Source: Undaria pinnatifida (lineage: Eukaryota > Sar > Phaeophyceae > Laminariales > Alariaceae). Taken from it: 64,000 nucleotides of DNA. Shown here piece after piece: positions 11,101 through 19,925 of the stretch. Each line of letters opens with the position of its first letter. Within the stretch, counting starts at the first letter, position 1. The DNA lies in the NCBI GenBank assembly GCA_012845835.1, contig JABAKD010000030.1:12131580-12195579 (forward strand). The letters run 5' to 3'. The notes under the pieces are model-generated. The model was not told the origin of the DNA. It saw only the letters and a program-made list of their open reading frames with translations, and did no database searches. A program made the translations under genes and the position numbers.

Positions 11101-12283
11101 GTGCATGCCACCACACCGATGCCACACGCCCAGTCGCACTTGTTTTATTTACGCGGAACAAAGCAATCGAAGTTTGGGTGCGCATATTCGCTCGCGTCTG
11201 TTTGTTCGGCGAGGGGTCAGGAGGCAAGAAGGAGGAGCGATGGGCGATCTTCAATCAATCGATCACACCTTGCCGCCATGACTGGAATCGAGTGTCACAA
11301 AACAACCAGCTCCTCTTGCTGGACATAAACAAACCGTGTGGGGGGTGGGTGAGTATACTGGAACTTGGTTGGTACTGGGACAGCGTTGTATCGGCCGTCG
11401 GATAAAGTATCGGCTCCGAAAATCCGATCACGTTTCGAGCAAACTCTCTTGATTCCGGATGGCGGCGATGGTGGGACCCTAAAAAACCCAACGGCGTGTT
11501 GCAGTTTTCCGTTTTCAACTGTTCCTGACTGTAAAATAGGCTGCTGCATGCACAACAAACAAGGCAGATAGATATTCACCAAGAACCAGGGAGGCAGAAC
11601 ATTCGAAATGTGTGACTGCTTTACTTTTATATTTGTCGATTTACATCACGACATATGCGTGCATCCCCTCCCCAACGTTCGATTCAGGGTCCGTCCAGGC
11701 CTTTCCTGTAGGCCTTTTCACGTAGTCGAAGCCAAGAGCACCCATCTGTACTGCTTGCTTGCTGCCTGCTACTGCTGCTGTACGCGTACGGTTCTCAACC
11801 ACGACACGATTTGTGCGCAAACAAAACCATCGACCTCCAAGAAGCAACCAGAAAAACAAACGACAATTCCACGAAAAACGTTCGCGCAATGTTCTCGAAC
11901 TCTGAAATCACTCACCCCACAGTCCGGTACGTAGAGCAGTAACCTCCCGGGGTTCCACCCGGCGTAGCCTCCTCCTCGTCCCCCGCGTTGTAGTACTTGC
12001 ACGACGTAGGCTGGGGTGAGTTTTCATGCGAGTTAGCATACTCCATGGCCAGGGGCCGGAACTGAGCATGCCTCAGAGGGGAAGGCGCTCTCCGTGTCCT
12101 CAAAGGACTCCGCTGCGGGCTGCGCTCGCGGGCGCTACGGTCCCGGGAGCTACGTTCCCTCGGGTTGGGGCTGCAGTCACGAGAGCGAGCTCCGCCGTCT
12201 CGAAGGCTTCGCGAGGCAGTGTCAAAGCTGAGCCGCTGGTGGGGGTGCAAGCGGACCATGGTAGAGCTGTCCCCCTGCGACAT
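8194..12283 (-). CDS. Ser-Pro-rich protein with repeated SP-x-R/K...GSFF motifs; two exons
   Basis: Exon 1 is 12283-11916 and exon 2 is 9367-8194 (stop TAA). The donor GTGAGT and acceptor TTGTCCAG join in phase (GG|G, Gly123), giving 513 aa. The chosen ATG follows AAGAAAT and opens MSQGDSST. Exon 1 is rich in Arg, Ser and Pro. After the junction lies a CPHC pair near residue 137. Five or more copies of a basic SP motif follow, for example SPIRSPFKGSFFG (about 190), SPIRSPLRGSFFE (about 265), RSPWKGVGGSFFG (about 400) and RSPLRSPFKGSYFG (about 490). Between them are long Ser/Arg/Pro linkers. Most of the chain should be disordered with many proline-directed phosphorylation sites. No family recognised; a scaffold or cytoskeletal role is only a guess. 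Intron 1 (2.5 kb) holds a (GGAAT)n tract and three TACCWGGTA motifs. Confidence 0.75.
9895..9960. repeat. G-rich tandem duplication in the intron of the Ser-Pro-rich gene
   Basis: A unit of about 30 bp (GGTGGCGGGTGGGGGG...GGGCGTA) occurs twice in tandem. On the minus strand it reads GAGTACGCCCCC followed by C-rich DNA, like the tails at 855, 5796 and 41791. Confidence 0.7.
10130..10163. repeat. (GGAAT)n microsatellite
   Basis: Between six and seven perfect GGAAT units in the intron of the Ser-Pro-rich gene. Confidence 0.95.
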
Positions 12284-13246
12284 ATTTCTTGTCAGAAGCT
12301 GCGAGTGCAGTGCAGTGGGGTGACCTGTGTTGTGTAGTGGGGTTGCGATAGAGCGAGAGACAGGGTGGGCATGAGTTGAGAGGGGAGCAAGCGGGATATA
12401 CCTATTTTTTACCAACGTGGGTGGATGGGGTGAGCGAGCGAGCGAGGTCTTCTATCTAGCGTGCGTGCTAGGTGCACAAAGCCTTGTCAGGCAGGGCAAG
12501 CAAGCAAGCTCAATCGGCCTCGCGTTTGCAACGAAACACAGACCATCAACAAAGGTTGGAGCACAGCAAGCAGTTTTCGACGAGCAGTGCCACCAGAGAA
12601 CGGTGTCCGAGCGAGAGAGGATGGAAACAAGTTGAGAGGGGGGCAGGCGAGACTATCAGCGGTGGTGGGTGAGCTATGGGCTAGCTCCTCCTCTAGCGCG
12701 CGTGCTAGGTAGTCACTTCGTAGCCGTGCAATGCCTGGCAGACCAACGGTTGTTGCAGGTTGCACATAGACGATTTTCTACCAGCAGGTCAACCAACAAA
12801 CAAACCTCACCTTGACTTCAAGCGCAGACCACAGCAGGCAGTAGAGCAGATCTCACAGCAGCAGGGTAGAAAGCGCGTTGCACCGGAAGCGTGGCCTAGT
12901 TGCGTAGTGGGAAGACGGGGTTGTGGCTTGCTTGAGGTTGCAATGTGCGTTGTGGCCGCGAGGAGCTGGTGTTCCGCTGCTGTTGGCTAACTTTGCTTGT
13001 TCCACAACAAAAGTAAAAGAACGATTGGCTGGGACCCCGTTTGGCCAGTGGGAAAATCTCGAAAATCGATATGGCGGGAATGGCGGGTCCCTCCGCTTCC
13101 AAAACGGCCCAAACCAAACAAATTCGACCAAAAACGTACAGCTGTAGATCCAAAATGAAATTTAGAATCTTAATTTATTCTTGATTCCTGGGCGGATGTA
13201 CATGCTGGCTGTTACTCTATTAATACTACTGCTGCTGCTGCTGTTG

Positions 13247-13285
13247 ACCAGGATATCAGCCAGGATATCAGCCAGGATATCAGGT
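13247..13285. repeat. Triple 13-bp tandem repeat
   Basis: Three tandem CCAGGATATCAG units with one-base spacers. Short and perfect; no gene nearby. Confidence 0.9.
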
Positions 13286-13883
13286 CCGCTCGACCCACGG
13301 CCTCTCCTCTGTCTCCTGTCCTGTATGACAGACCAGTACATACAACTGGACAGCAGCATGCAGTGGTGGTAGGTAGTATAGTAGGATTATTGGTAGTGAT
13401 GTGTGTGGCACGTGGTAGAGGAGGCCAGTCCTTCACAAGCATCCACGAACTACGAGCTATGAATCCTGCGCCTGCGCCGATCGTTCGTCCGTTCGTTCGT
13501 TTTGTTGGATGGATGCATGGATGGATGCATGCACAGAGCTCGTTGTAGTGCCAAAAGTGACACGTTGGCGACGGTTGACCTTTTTTTTATATTATTATTA
13601 TCATTTGTAGGGACTCGAACGGTTTCGAAACTCGAAATGTTTACAAGTAGTGTAGCTAAATAATGGCTAGACTAAAAAATGCCAGCGGGCGAAACGATAA
13701 ATAAACGAAAACTCGGAAGCGAACGAACGAACGAACGAGCGGGCGAGCGAACGAGCGTACTATACAGACGAGCAATCGATCAAATTCAATGCTCTGGCAT
13801 ATACTCGTATTATTAATAAAAGCTGATATTCTCATCGACAACAACAGATAGATACTTTTGTTCGTACCAGAGAGCCGGCGCAC

Positions 13884-13975
13884 CCTGTGGCTCAATAGTA
13901 AGAAGCCGGGTGACTACTGAGGCTGGACAGGAGGTGTTGTTGTCGTAGGTTCGAGCCCCGCAAGGGAATCTGTCC
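13884..13975 (+). repeat. tRNA-like pol III box pair (possible SINE head or decayed tRNA)
   Basis: TGTGGCTCAATAGTAAG fits an A box and GTAGGTTCGAGCCCC, about 55 bp on, fits a B box. I could not fold a full cloverleaf with a paired acceptor stem, so I do not call a functional tRNA. Confidence 0.4.
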
Positions 13976-14694
13976 TACAAGTTGACAGGCCGATAGTGCG
14001 GGAGCGCGAGTTGGAGAAGTTCGTGCAAATCGACGAGCATAAAAGCTGAAAGCGGGAACGCTGAATGAACAGTAACAACATGCATGCGCGACAAAAAGAA
14101 AGACACGTACCGGGAGAAGGAAGGGAAGACACCTTCTACTACTACCTCCTATACCTGTGACCACGGCTTGTTGTGCAGAAGCTCGCTTGTAGGGTAAAAA
14201 GCTCTTCTTCAAGATTACGGTTTGATTGTGAGCCGGAAGAAAGTAAAAGTGATGACACCAAAAAAATAAAAATAATGACAGTCTAATAGGTCTAGTCTAA
14301 TGTAAACAAAAAAAGATGATGCCTTCTGATAGGTGGCATCATTCAGGGTGCGGTTGTTCTTGCAAGAGGTGACCCCTTGACATCAGGTATACTACCGGCT
14401 TCTGTACTCCCACCTACGTAGAGGTTCGAGTATTTTACGGCATACATGCGAGATTGTTTGATGGGTTGTTGCTTCTCCAAGGGCTCTGTGTAAATCGTGT
14501 TCTACGAGCCTTTTTTTACAACAATCCTGCAACAAAAGCCTATTTTTATACTTGTACAATGTAAAATGCGAAGGCACCGATCGATGCCATCATACCTCTT
14601 CCGCGTGTCTGGAAGTTACGCAAGATAACCCTGGGTAGCATACGTGTGGGTAGATGCTGCATGTTCTTGGTACTACAACAAACAGCTAGTAGTC

Positions 14695-14721
14695 TATATA
14701 TATATATATATATATATATAT
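14695..14721. repeat. (TA)n microsatellite
   Basis: About 13 TA units. Confidence 0.95.
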
Positions 14722-14783
14722 CACTGTTTCTTACTTAAACCGTTGCCGCCGTAGTCTGCGACTATTAAAATGAGTTGTATCTA

Positions 14784-14880
14784 TAGTCTAAGGCTTAGTT
14801 TGGGTACACTACTACAACAATTACAGTAATTGGTTAACCGTTCATCTGTAGAGTTGTCAAACGGACTATATATTATGTTA
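14784..14880 (+). mobile_element. TRIM-like terminal-repeat fragment
   Basis: TAAGGCTTAGTTTGGGTA, then TTGGTTAACC and GTCAAACGGACTA, in the same order as in the 85-bp terminal repeat of the 50139-50520 element. It stands alone and is diverged: a solo or truncated fossil. Confidence 0.65.
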
Positions 14881-14929
14881 AGATACGCCATAGTACTTTT
14901 TCTGTGGTTGGTTTGCCGTAGAGCCTTCC

Positions 14930-15014
14930 CTGCCCCCCCCGCCACACCGGCGGCATGCGGCAGATTCTAGAGCCTTTTCTGCCCCCCCCCCGCCACACCG
15001 GCGGCATGCGGCAG
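14930..15014. repeat. Direct duplication of a C-rich unit of about 40 bp
   Basis: AGAGCCTT(C/T)(C/T)CTGCC, a C run and CGCCACACCGGCGGCATGCG occur at 14930-14963 and 14969-15014. Each copy contains the palindromic core GCCGCATGCCGCCGG on the reverse strand. Confidence 0.85.
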
Positions 15015-15089
15015 GTTTTTGATGGGTGACTATTGCCTTGTTGTAGGGTCTGCGTTTCTTTCTACTGCTTTTCTTCGCGTGTTCCTGGC

Positions 15090-15160
15090 TCCATAGCCAG
15101 ACGGTTAGAGGTGTGGGAGTGGGTTTTGAGGAGCCGCATCTTCGACTCATGGTCTAGTTC
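15090..15160 (+). repeat. tRNA-like segment at the edge of the inverted-repeat element
   Basis: AGCCAGACGGTTAGAGG resembles an A box and GCATCTTCGACTCATGG a weak B box and T arm. CCAT and ATGG could pair at the ends. Incomplete as a tRNA. Confidence 0.3.
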
Positions 15161-15330
15161 GTAGAACCGGAGTTTCCCCGAATCTCCCATATTTCTGCAT
15201 ATGCGACTCATCAGGGTGGGCTAGTGTTAAGATACGGCCTCGAAAGGCCTGTAAGTATCCGAACTTGAGACCATTTGGATGGGTTTCGTACGATAAGGTT
15301 GGCGGTTTATATTCGGGGAAGTTAGGAATT

Positions 15331-15356
15331 AGATCGGAGGCACGTGCCTCCGATCT
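15331..15356. repeat. Perfect 26-bp palindrome
   Basis: The arms AGATCGGAGGCAC and GTGCCTCCGATCT are exact reverse complements with no spacer, centred on CACGTG. Confidence 0.95.
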
Positions 15357-15489
15357 CAGAAGCTATCCCGGGCTCTGGTGGAAACGAATAAAGCTATATC
15401 TCTACGAAGGAACGAAAGTGAGTACTCTCCGAGCACCTGCTCAATTGGCAGACCTGCAGGGGGCACTCTGTGTCCCCCACCTTTAATTC

Positions 15490-15799
15490 AACAATTACCA
15501 CCCAACGACGTCGGTGGCAGGATCATGGGTTTTTGGGTCGTGGGTTCGAATCGCACCATCCACCAATAAATGACTCTTGCGACTTTCGTCGCCATATCAA
15601 ACTTGAAAAACACTCGCCCCGACATCCCCAGAAAATGGAACCGCGTGGATATTGGCACGTCCGCCCGTATACGCGGCTGACCTGCTATCCCGCCGGTTCA
15701 GGGGGGGCGAGTGTTATAAGGCTTAGTTTGAGTGGGCGACTGGCCAACCTGTCACCAGTAGTCATACGGGCTACTGCGATACCCTGTAATACTTTAACA
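15490..15799 (+). mobile_element. TRIM-like element fragment: tRNA-like internal part plus 3' terminal repeat
   Basis: Matches the internal region of the 50139-50520 element: GGGTCGTGGGTTCGAAT with a B-box-like core, AACTTGAAAAA, CCCGACATCCCC, then GGGGGGGCGAG. The terminal repeat at 15712-15799 starts TGTTATAAGGCTTAG and ends TTTAACA. It is an incomplete, diverged fossil. Confidence 0.7.
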
Positions 15800-18317
15800 C
15801 TAACACGTGGTCACGAAAGGTACGAGCGCTCTGATAGGCAGTTTACAGGTAGGCAGGAAAATGTGTGTGTGAGAACGCGATAGCGTCTTGGACCGATCAT
15901 GACCATCGCCGTATGACTGGGTACAATGCTGTACCACCCGCGCATACTACGACCATCGCATAGCGCAAGGCGGGTACTCGTAGCAGGGGCACACAGCACT
16001 GCTGCCTATTATACAACAGCCACTCTGGTGCCGATGCTATATTGAGCAGGGAGGAGGGGAGGATCGCAAGGTGGCGGGTCCACTTCACCGCTGCATGACA
16101 TGAAGAGATGTCTGGGACACACCCGTATCCCGTTTCTGGTTTTAGTCTTTGAGGTACGTGCCCCGTTGTCACAAACCTGTGCTCCGTTGAAGAAGGGCTT
16201 CGTTGCATTACAGCAGTATCCAATCACTCGGGCGGGTGAAAGGTCTCTGGTAAGAGGAGGGGACTCATTGCCTTGACTCGTCCCTTGATTTTCCTAAACG
16301 CACATGCCACGCAAGCAATACGTCAACCCTAGCCCGTGTTCTCCAGTACTACATCCTGGTCCTTTATCCTCTACTGGTTTATCAGGTAAAACCATAACAA
16401 CAGCCCACCCTGATGAGCCGTGTAAGCATATACACGGCAGATTCAGCTCCACGAACTAGAACAAGAATGCCAGATGCGCCCAGACCTCGCTGCCACACCT
16501 CTACCTTCCGAGGCTACGCCGCCTCATGAAGGCACATCAAAAGGGAAAGAAAAGGAAGCCTACGGCCTGTCCGTAAGCAAGGGAGGCGAAAAATTCAAGC
16601 ATCGGAGGTACCGAGGAAGTACCGCCACAGCCCGAGGAAGGAGAGAGGGGCAGGGTGAATACATATCTTTGAAGACAGGAAAGAGACAAAACCCTCACCA
16701 CATCCCCAGCGGTGGGGGGTGCGAACATGTTCGTTAGCTCCGATGGTGGCAGAGGGGGCAGGGAGGGCAGCTTGATAGGCGAGTTGTTTTCTGACGGGGG
16801 TCGGTATTTTTGGGCCGGTCACACTTGCTCTGCAGTCACGTGAATAAGTGGGCCAGTGGGTAGTAGTGCTATATAACCAACAAAACGATGGGTCGTCGGA
16901 AATTGAAATCTCCTTTTCGTCACGTACGAAGACAGGGCGCCCACGATTATTCTCCTATCGTGGGGCTGTGGCTGCTGTACCACGTTACCACAATGGTGTT
17001 AATTGATAACTACAGTAACTAACCGTCATACTCAAAAATCCCCAAATCAACAGGACATGCCTTCGGAAACTGGAAGAAACACTACAGTAGCGAGGGGGGG
17101 GGAGGGAGGGCAAAAATCCGCTGAACGGAATTACACTGCTGCTGTTGTACAATATCTATGTACCACTACATCCGCGGCAAGGAGTGGCGCGGGGGACATC
17201 GATGCGAAAGGCAAAACACCAAACTACATCCCGTGCCGCAGTATGAATGGCCGCATTCCTAAACAACAAACCCTTACACTAGATAGAGATGTTTCACGTC
17301 CGTCATGTTTCAGAAAGAAGACTGGTTAAACAACAGGCCCTGCACCCTTAACTGTACGAGGCGGTCAGTTGAGCGACCGACCCCTCGAGCGCCAGAATCG
17401 TCTATGGTGATCACCGCAGCTTGAGTGACATGTCTTTGCCGAGAGAGTGTCGTACACTTTTACAGAGTATCTACAGTACATGTCTCCGGTTGCACCGCAA
17501 TTGATTGTGTAACGGTGCATCTATCAGATATTTACGACTACAGCGTTTTTCGTTGGTATCGGCCTCGGTTCACCGCCCGCTCTTCCAGCGATGGCAACTT
17601 GCCGGGGGGTTCTAGGATGGTTTCGAGTTGCACCTGCTGGAGGGTTTCGAGATACTCTACGCCGACGTGACGGCCGGCCAGTCTTAGACCCTACGAGGGG
17701 GGGCAGTACACGCAGAGCTCCTCGGCGATTACAAGGGCAAGTGCAACTTGAGTTATAATCAACTCGTTTGGGCGACGTACAGCGAGCGCCAGCCAAGCCT
17801 TGGACGTCTCGATTGCGTCTTATCTCAGACGAATGCCGCCGTGCAACGCTTGAAGTGCGGTCGAGCTTGAGGTACATTGGGACGAGGGCTGACAGTAAAT
17901 AATAATAAGAAGGTTGGCGAGGTCGTGGCTGCCCGATGGCTTGTCCGCCCACAAGCGCCAGAAATAATGTTTGCCGCGTTTGCACTGCTGTACTGAGGAT
18001 TGAACATGGACCACGCAATCTCAGAGTGTGTTTGGCAGTTAGATGAGCGTGCTCACGAGGCACCGACGGGGGTGAAATACTGAGAACCCTACATCCCGAT
18101 TCTCTCAGCAGCACACTCATTCTGAAAAGGCCGTGATTGCAGATAGGTGAGATCTCTGCCCCCCTCCCCCTCGGCGTGAATTCCTTGGTTATATCGAACA
18201 GAAGGCTCATAATTTTCCGCTGCGCGTCGATTATCGTCGAACTGTTCCGCCTCAAGCCTTTGCGCTTTCGACGACGGACATCAAGAGACACATTGAAAAA
18301 GTTGTTTGATTTTGGGT

Positions 18318-18400
18318 TTTTACCGGGATTTTAACCCCCCACTGTCCGCTCGCAGGGTTACAAGTGATAGCCTACCATTTAGACCACCAACCCCGCACAT
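18318..18400 (-). repeat. tRNA-like sequence, minus strand
   Basis: The reverse strand reads TGGTCTAAATGGTAGGCTA, a good A box, and about 35 bp later GGGGTTAAAATCCC, an imperfect B box. The anticodon arm does not pair. Probably a tRNA-derived repeat. Confidence 0.35.
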
Positions 18401-18717
18401 ATGTGTTGAAGAACACCGAATAAAGATAAGTACTACTCCACGACTCGCAATACCAAGAACCAAGAATAAAACGCTTGCGCTTCGCGCTTGCGCGCCTCGT
18501 TGTTGTTGCGACTCCGCAGTCGCTATACGATCACACTGGTCCTACCCGCGGCCTCTTTGGTTACGCTACTCTCTCTTTCGAAACCGTCTTCCGATGTTCC
18601 CAGCTCAGAACCGGTCCAGAACTCAGCACTCCCTCGCGGCGACTTGTTGCGACTGGTCTTCGTGGTGCTCCGTTCAACTTTCTTAGCTGCCAGTCGCTTT
18701 TTCGAAGTCCCTGGCAA

Positions 18718-19182
18718 CAATGCGTTGCGCTTGATGATGGCTTGTCGAACCTCCTATTAATTAATTGTGTTGGTTGGGATTGATCAGGGGTGATTACAAA
18801 CACAGCAAAGGCGGTGCGCTTAATGATGGCTTGTCGTACCTTCTAATATGTTGTTTGGAGTTGGTTCCAAACACAGCAAAGGCGTTGCGATTCATGATGG
18901 CTCATCGAACCTCCTATTTTGTTGATACTAAAAGCATCACGATCGTCAAACGGTTCGTTTTTCGGCGTGTTTAAAACGGGCGAGCGAGGGATTGCATCCC
19001 CGGGGATGGCCTTGATTGTTCCTCTATGTGTAACTTAAATTACGCTGGCGTCTGTATTATTATCAAATGCCTCAAGGTTGATGGTGGTGTGTCGAACTTC
19101 CCAATTTATCGTTTGGGGTTCATGAAAATCATGGCAACGGCAGCACCCTTAAGCATGGCTTGTCGAACTTCCTCTTACGTTG
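18718..19182 (-). repeat. Degenerate tandem array with an exon-like unit (EVRQAI-x-KRNAFA)
   Basis: Five copies of a word near GATGGCTTGTCGAACCTCCT (+ strand) lie at about 18735, 18825, 18895, 19085 and 19160. On the minus strand the copies translate as EVRQAIIKRNALLPG, KVRQAIIKRTAFAVF, a stop-bearing EVR copy, EVRHTTINLEAF and EVRQAMLKGAAVAM. Three copies are preceded by TAG resembling a splice acceptor. This may be a decayed array of short exons; the family is unknown. Confidence 0.55.
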
Positions 19183-19925
19183 TTTTGGGTATCCTTGCTA
19201 ACACAGAAAACCAGCTAGTCGATGCTAGCGCTCTGTTGGCGACGCTGGCTCAAGACGGAGCGTAAACAAACGTAACTCGTATGTAAAGAGCCGACAAAAA
19301 CTGTGAGGTCTGTATGGTAAGTGGATCGTAAGTTTTAATAATTCGGAGCTAGGGTAAGGAAAGGAGTACGGTGCGTTTGCATTGCCTCCTATCCTCTGAG
19401 TGATGATACAGCAGGGAGGCACTTCTTGTTGGTCCTCAACGGCGCTGCAGTTTCTTTTCAGACGCGGCTGTGCGCAATACAATCTGTCCACGACTAAGCC
19501 CGCTGAAATCGAGGCCACGCCAAATGTTTGTCGATGAGTTTTGTTGTATAGTAGTGGCTTGGTTGTGCCAGGTATTAGACTATAGCAGTGTCAAACGTCC
19601 ACCAGGATTTTTCATGGCTGCTAGGCGGGTTATGGTACGTCGTTGTAAGGTGTGGAGGTTCGTCGGCGCTTCCCCGGTGTCTCGTCACCATCAGCCAAGT
19701 AACGATCTACGAATGCCGCTCTGTGGGGCTGAAACGATCGATTAAGAAACGATCGAAGTTCGATTGACCCCTTAATGGCCGCACCCACGTTTGTGGGGAC
19801 AAACTACTTGGAATTATTATTAATATAATTTTTAATATTGTTTTAGTTCAAAAAAGGGTTGAGACACGATTTGACCACCGACAATATGTCTTTTTAATGG
19901 TCGCGTTGGAAGAGTTCTACAAGGA

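Larger units (their letters stand above)
15153..16462. mobile_element. Putative 1.3-kb element with terminal inverted repeats
   Basis: The left end reads TCTAGTTCGTAGAA ... GAATCT ... CATATGC ... CTCATCAGGGTGGGCT. The reverse complement of 16395-16462 reads TCTAGTTCGTGGA ... GAATCT ... ATATGC ... CTCATCAGGGTGGGCT. These are imperfect inverted repeats of about 60-70 bp facing each other over 1.2 kb. Inside are a TRIM fragment, a 26-bp perfect palindrome and a minus-strand open stretch (about 16290-16009) with Cys residues but no family I recognise. No transposase was seen, so it is probably a non-autonomous DNA transposon or a foldback element. Confidence 0.5.
12284..19925. other. Gene-poor, repeat-rich interval
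   Basis: I recognise no intact gene between the start of the Ser-Pro-rich gene and the end of CFAP69. Present are a 13-bp triple repeat (13247-13285), three tRNA-like segments, a (TA)n tract, TRIM fragments, a terminal-inverted-repeat element and a degenerate tandem array. A long minus-strand open frame at 18291-17524 (255 codons) is Arg-rich, lacks known motifs and looks fortuitous. On + around 17694-17855 a frame (AVHAELLGDYKGKCNLSYNQ and on) looks more protein-like and may be a gene fragment, but I cannot assign it. Confidence 0.5.

Noticed and set aside
15331-15345. AGATCGGA resembling a sequencing adapter
   Set aside because: It stops matching after eight bases and is part of a perfect palindrome within an element.
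16405-16450. Hammerhead ribozyme: CTGATGAG followed by a perfect 8-bp hairpin, with a related site on the other strand near 15215
   Set aside because: The hairpin is followed by AGATTC, not the required GAAA core, and no cleavage site with a closing stem could be placed.
17524-18291. 255-codon minus-strand frame
   Set aside because: Arg/Ser/Pro-rich with no motif, no splice context, and a competing frame on the other strand; more likely chance.
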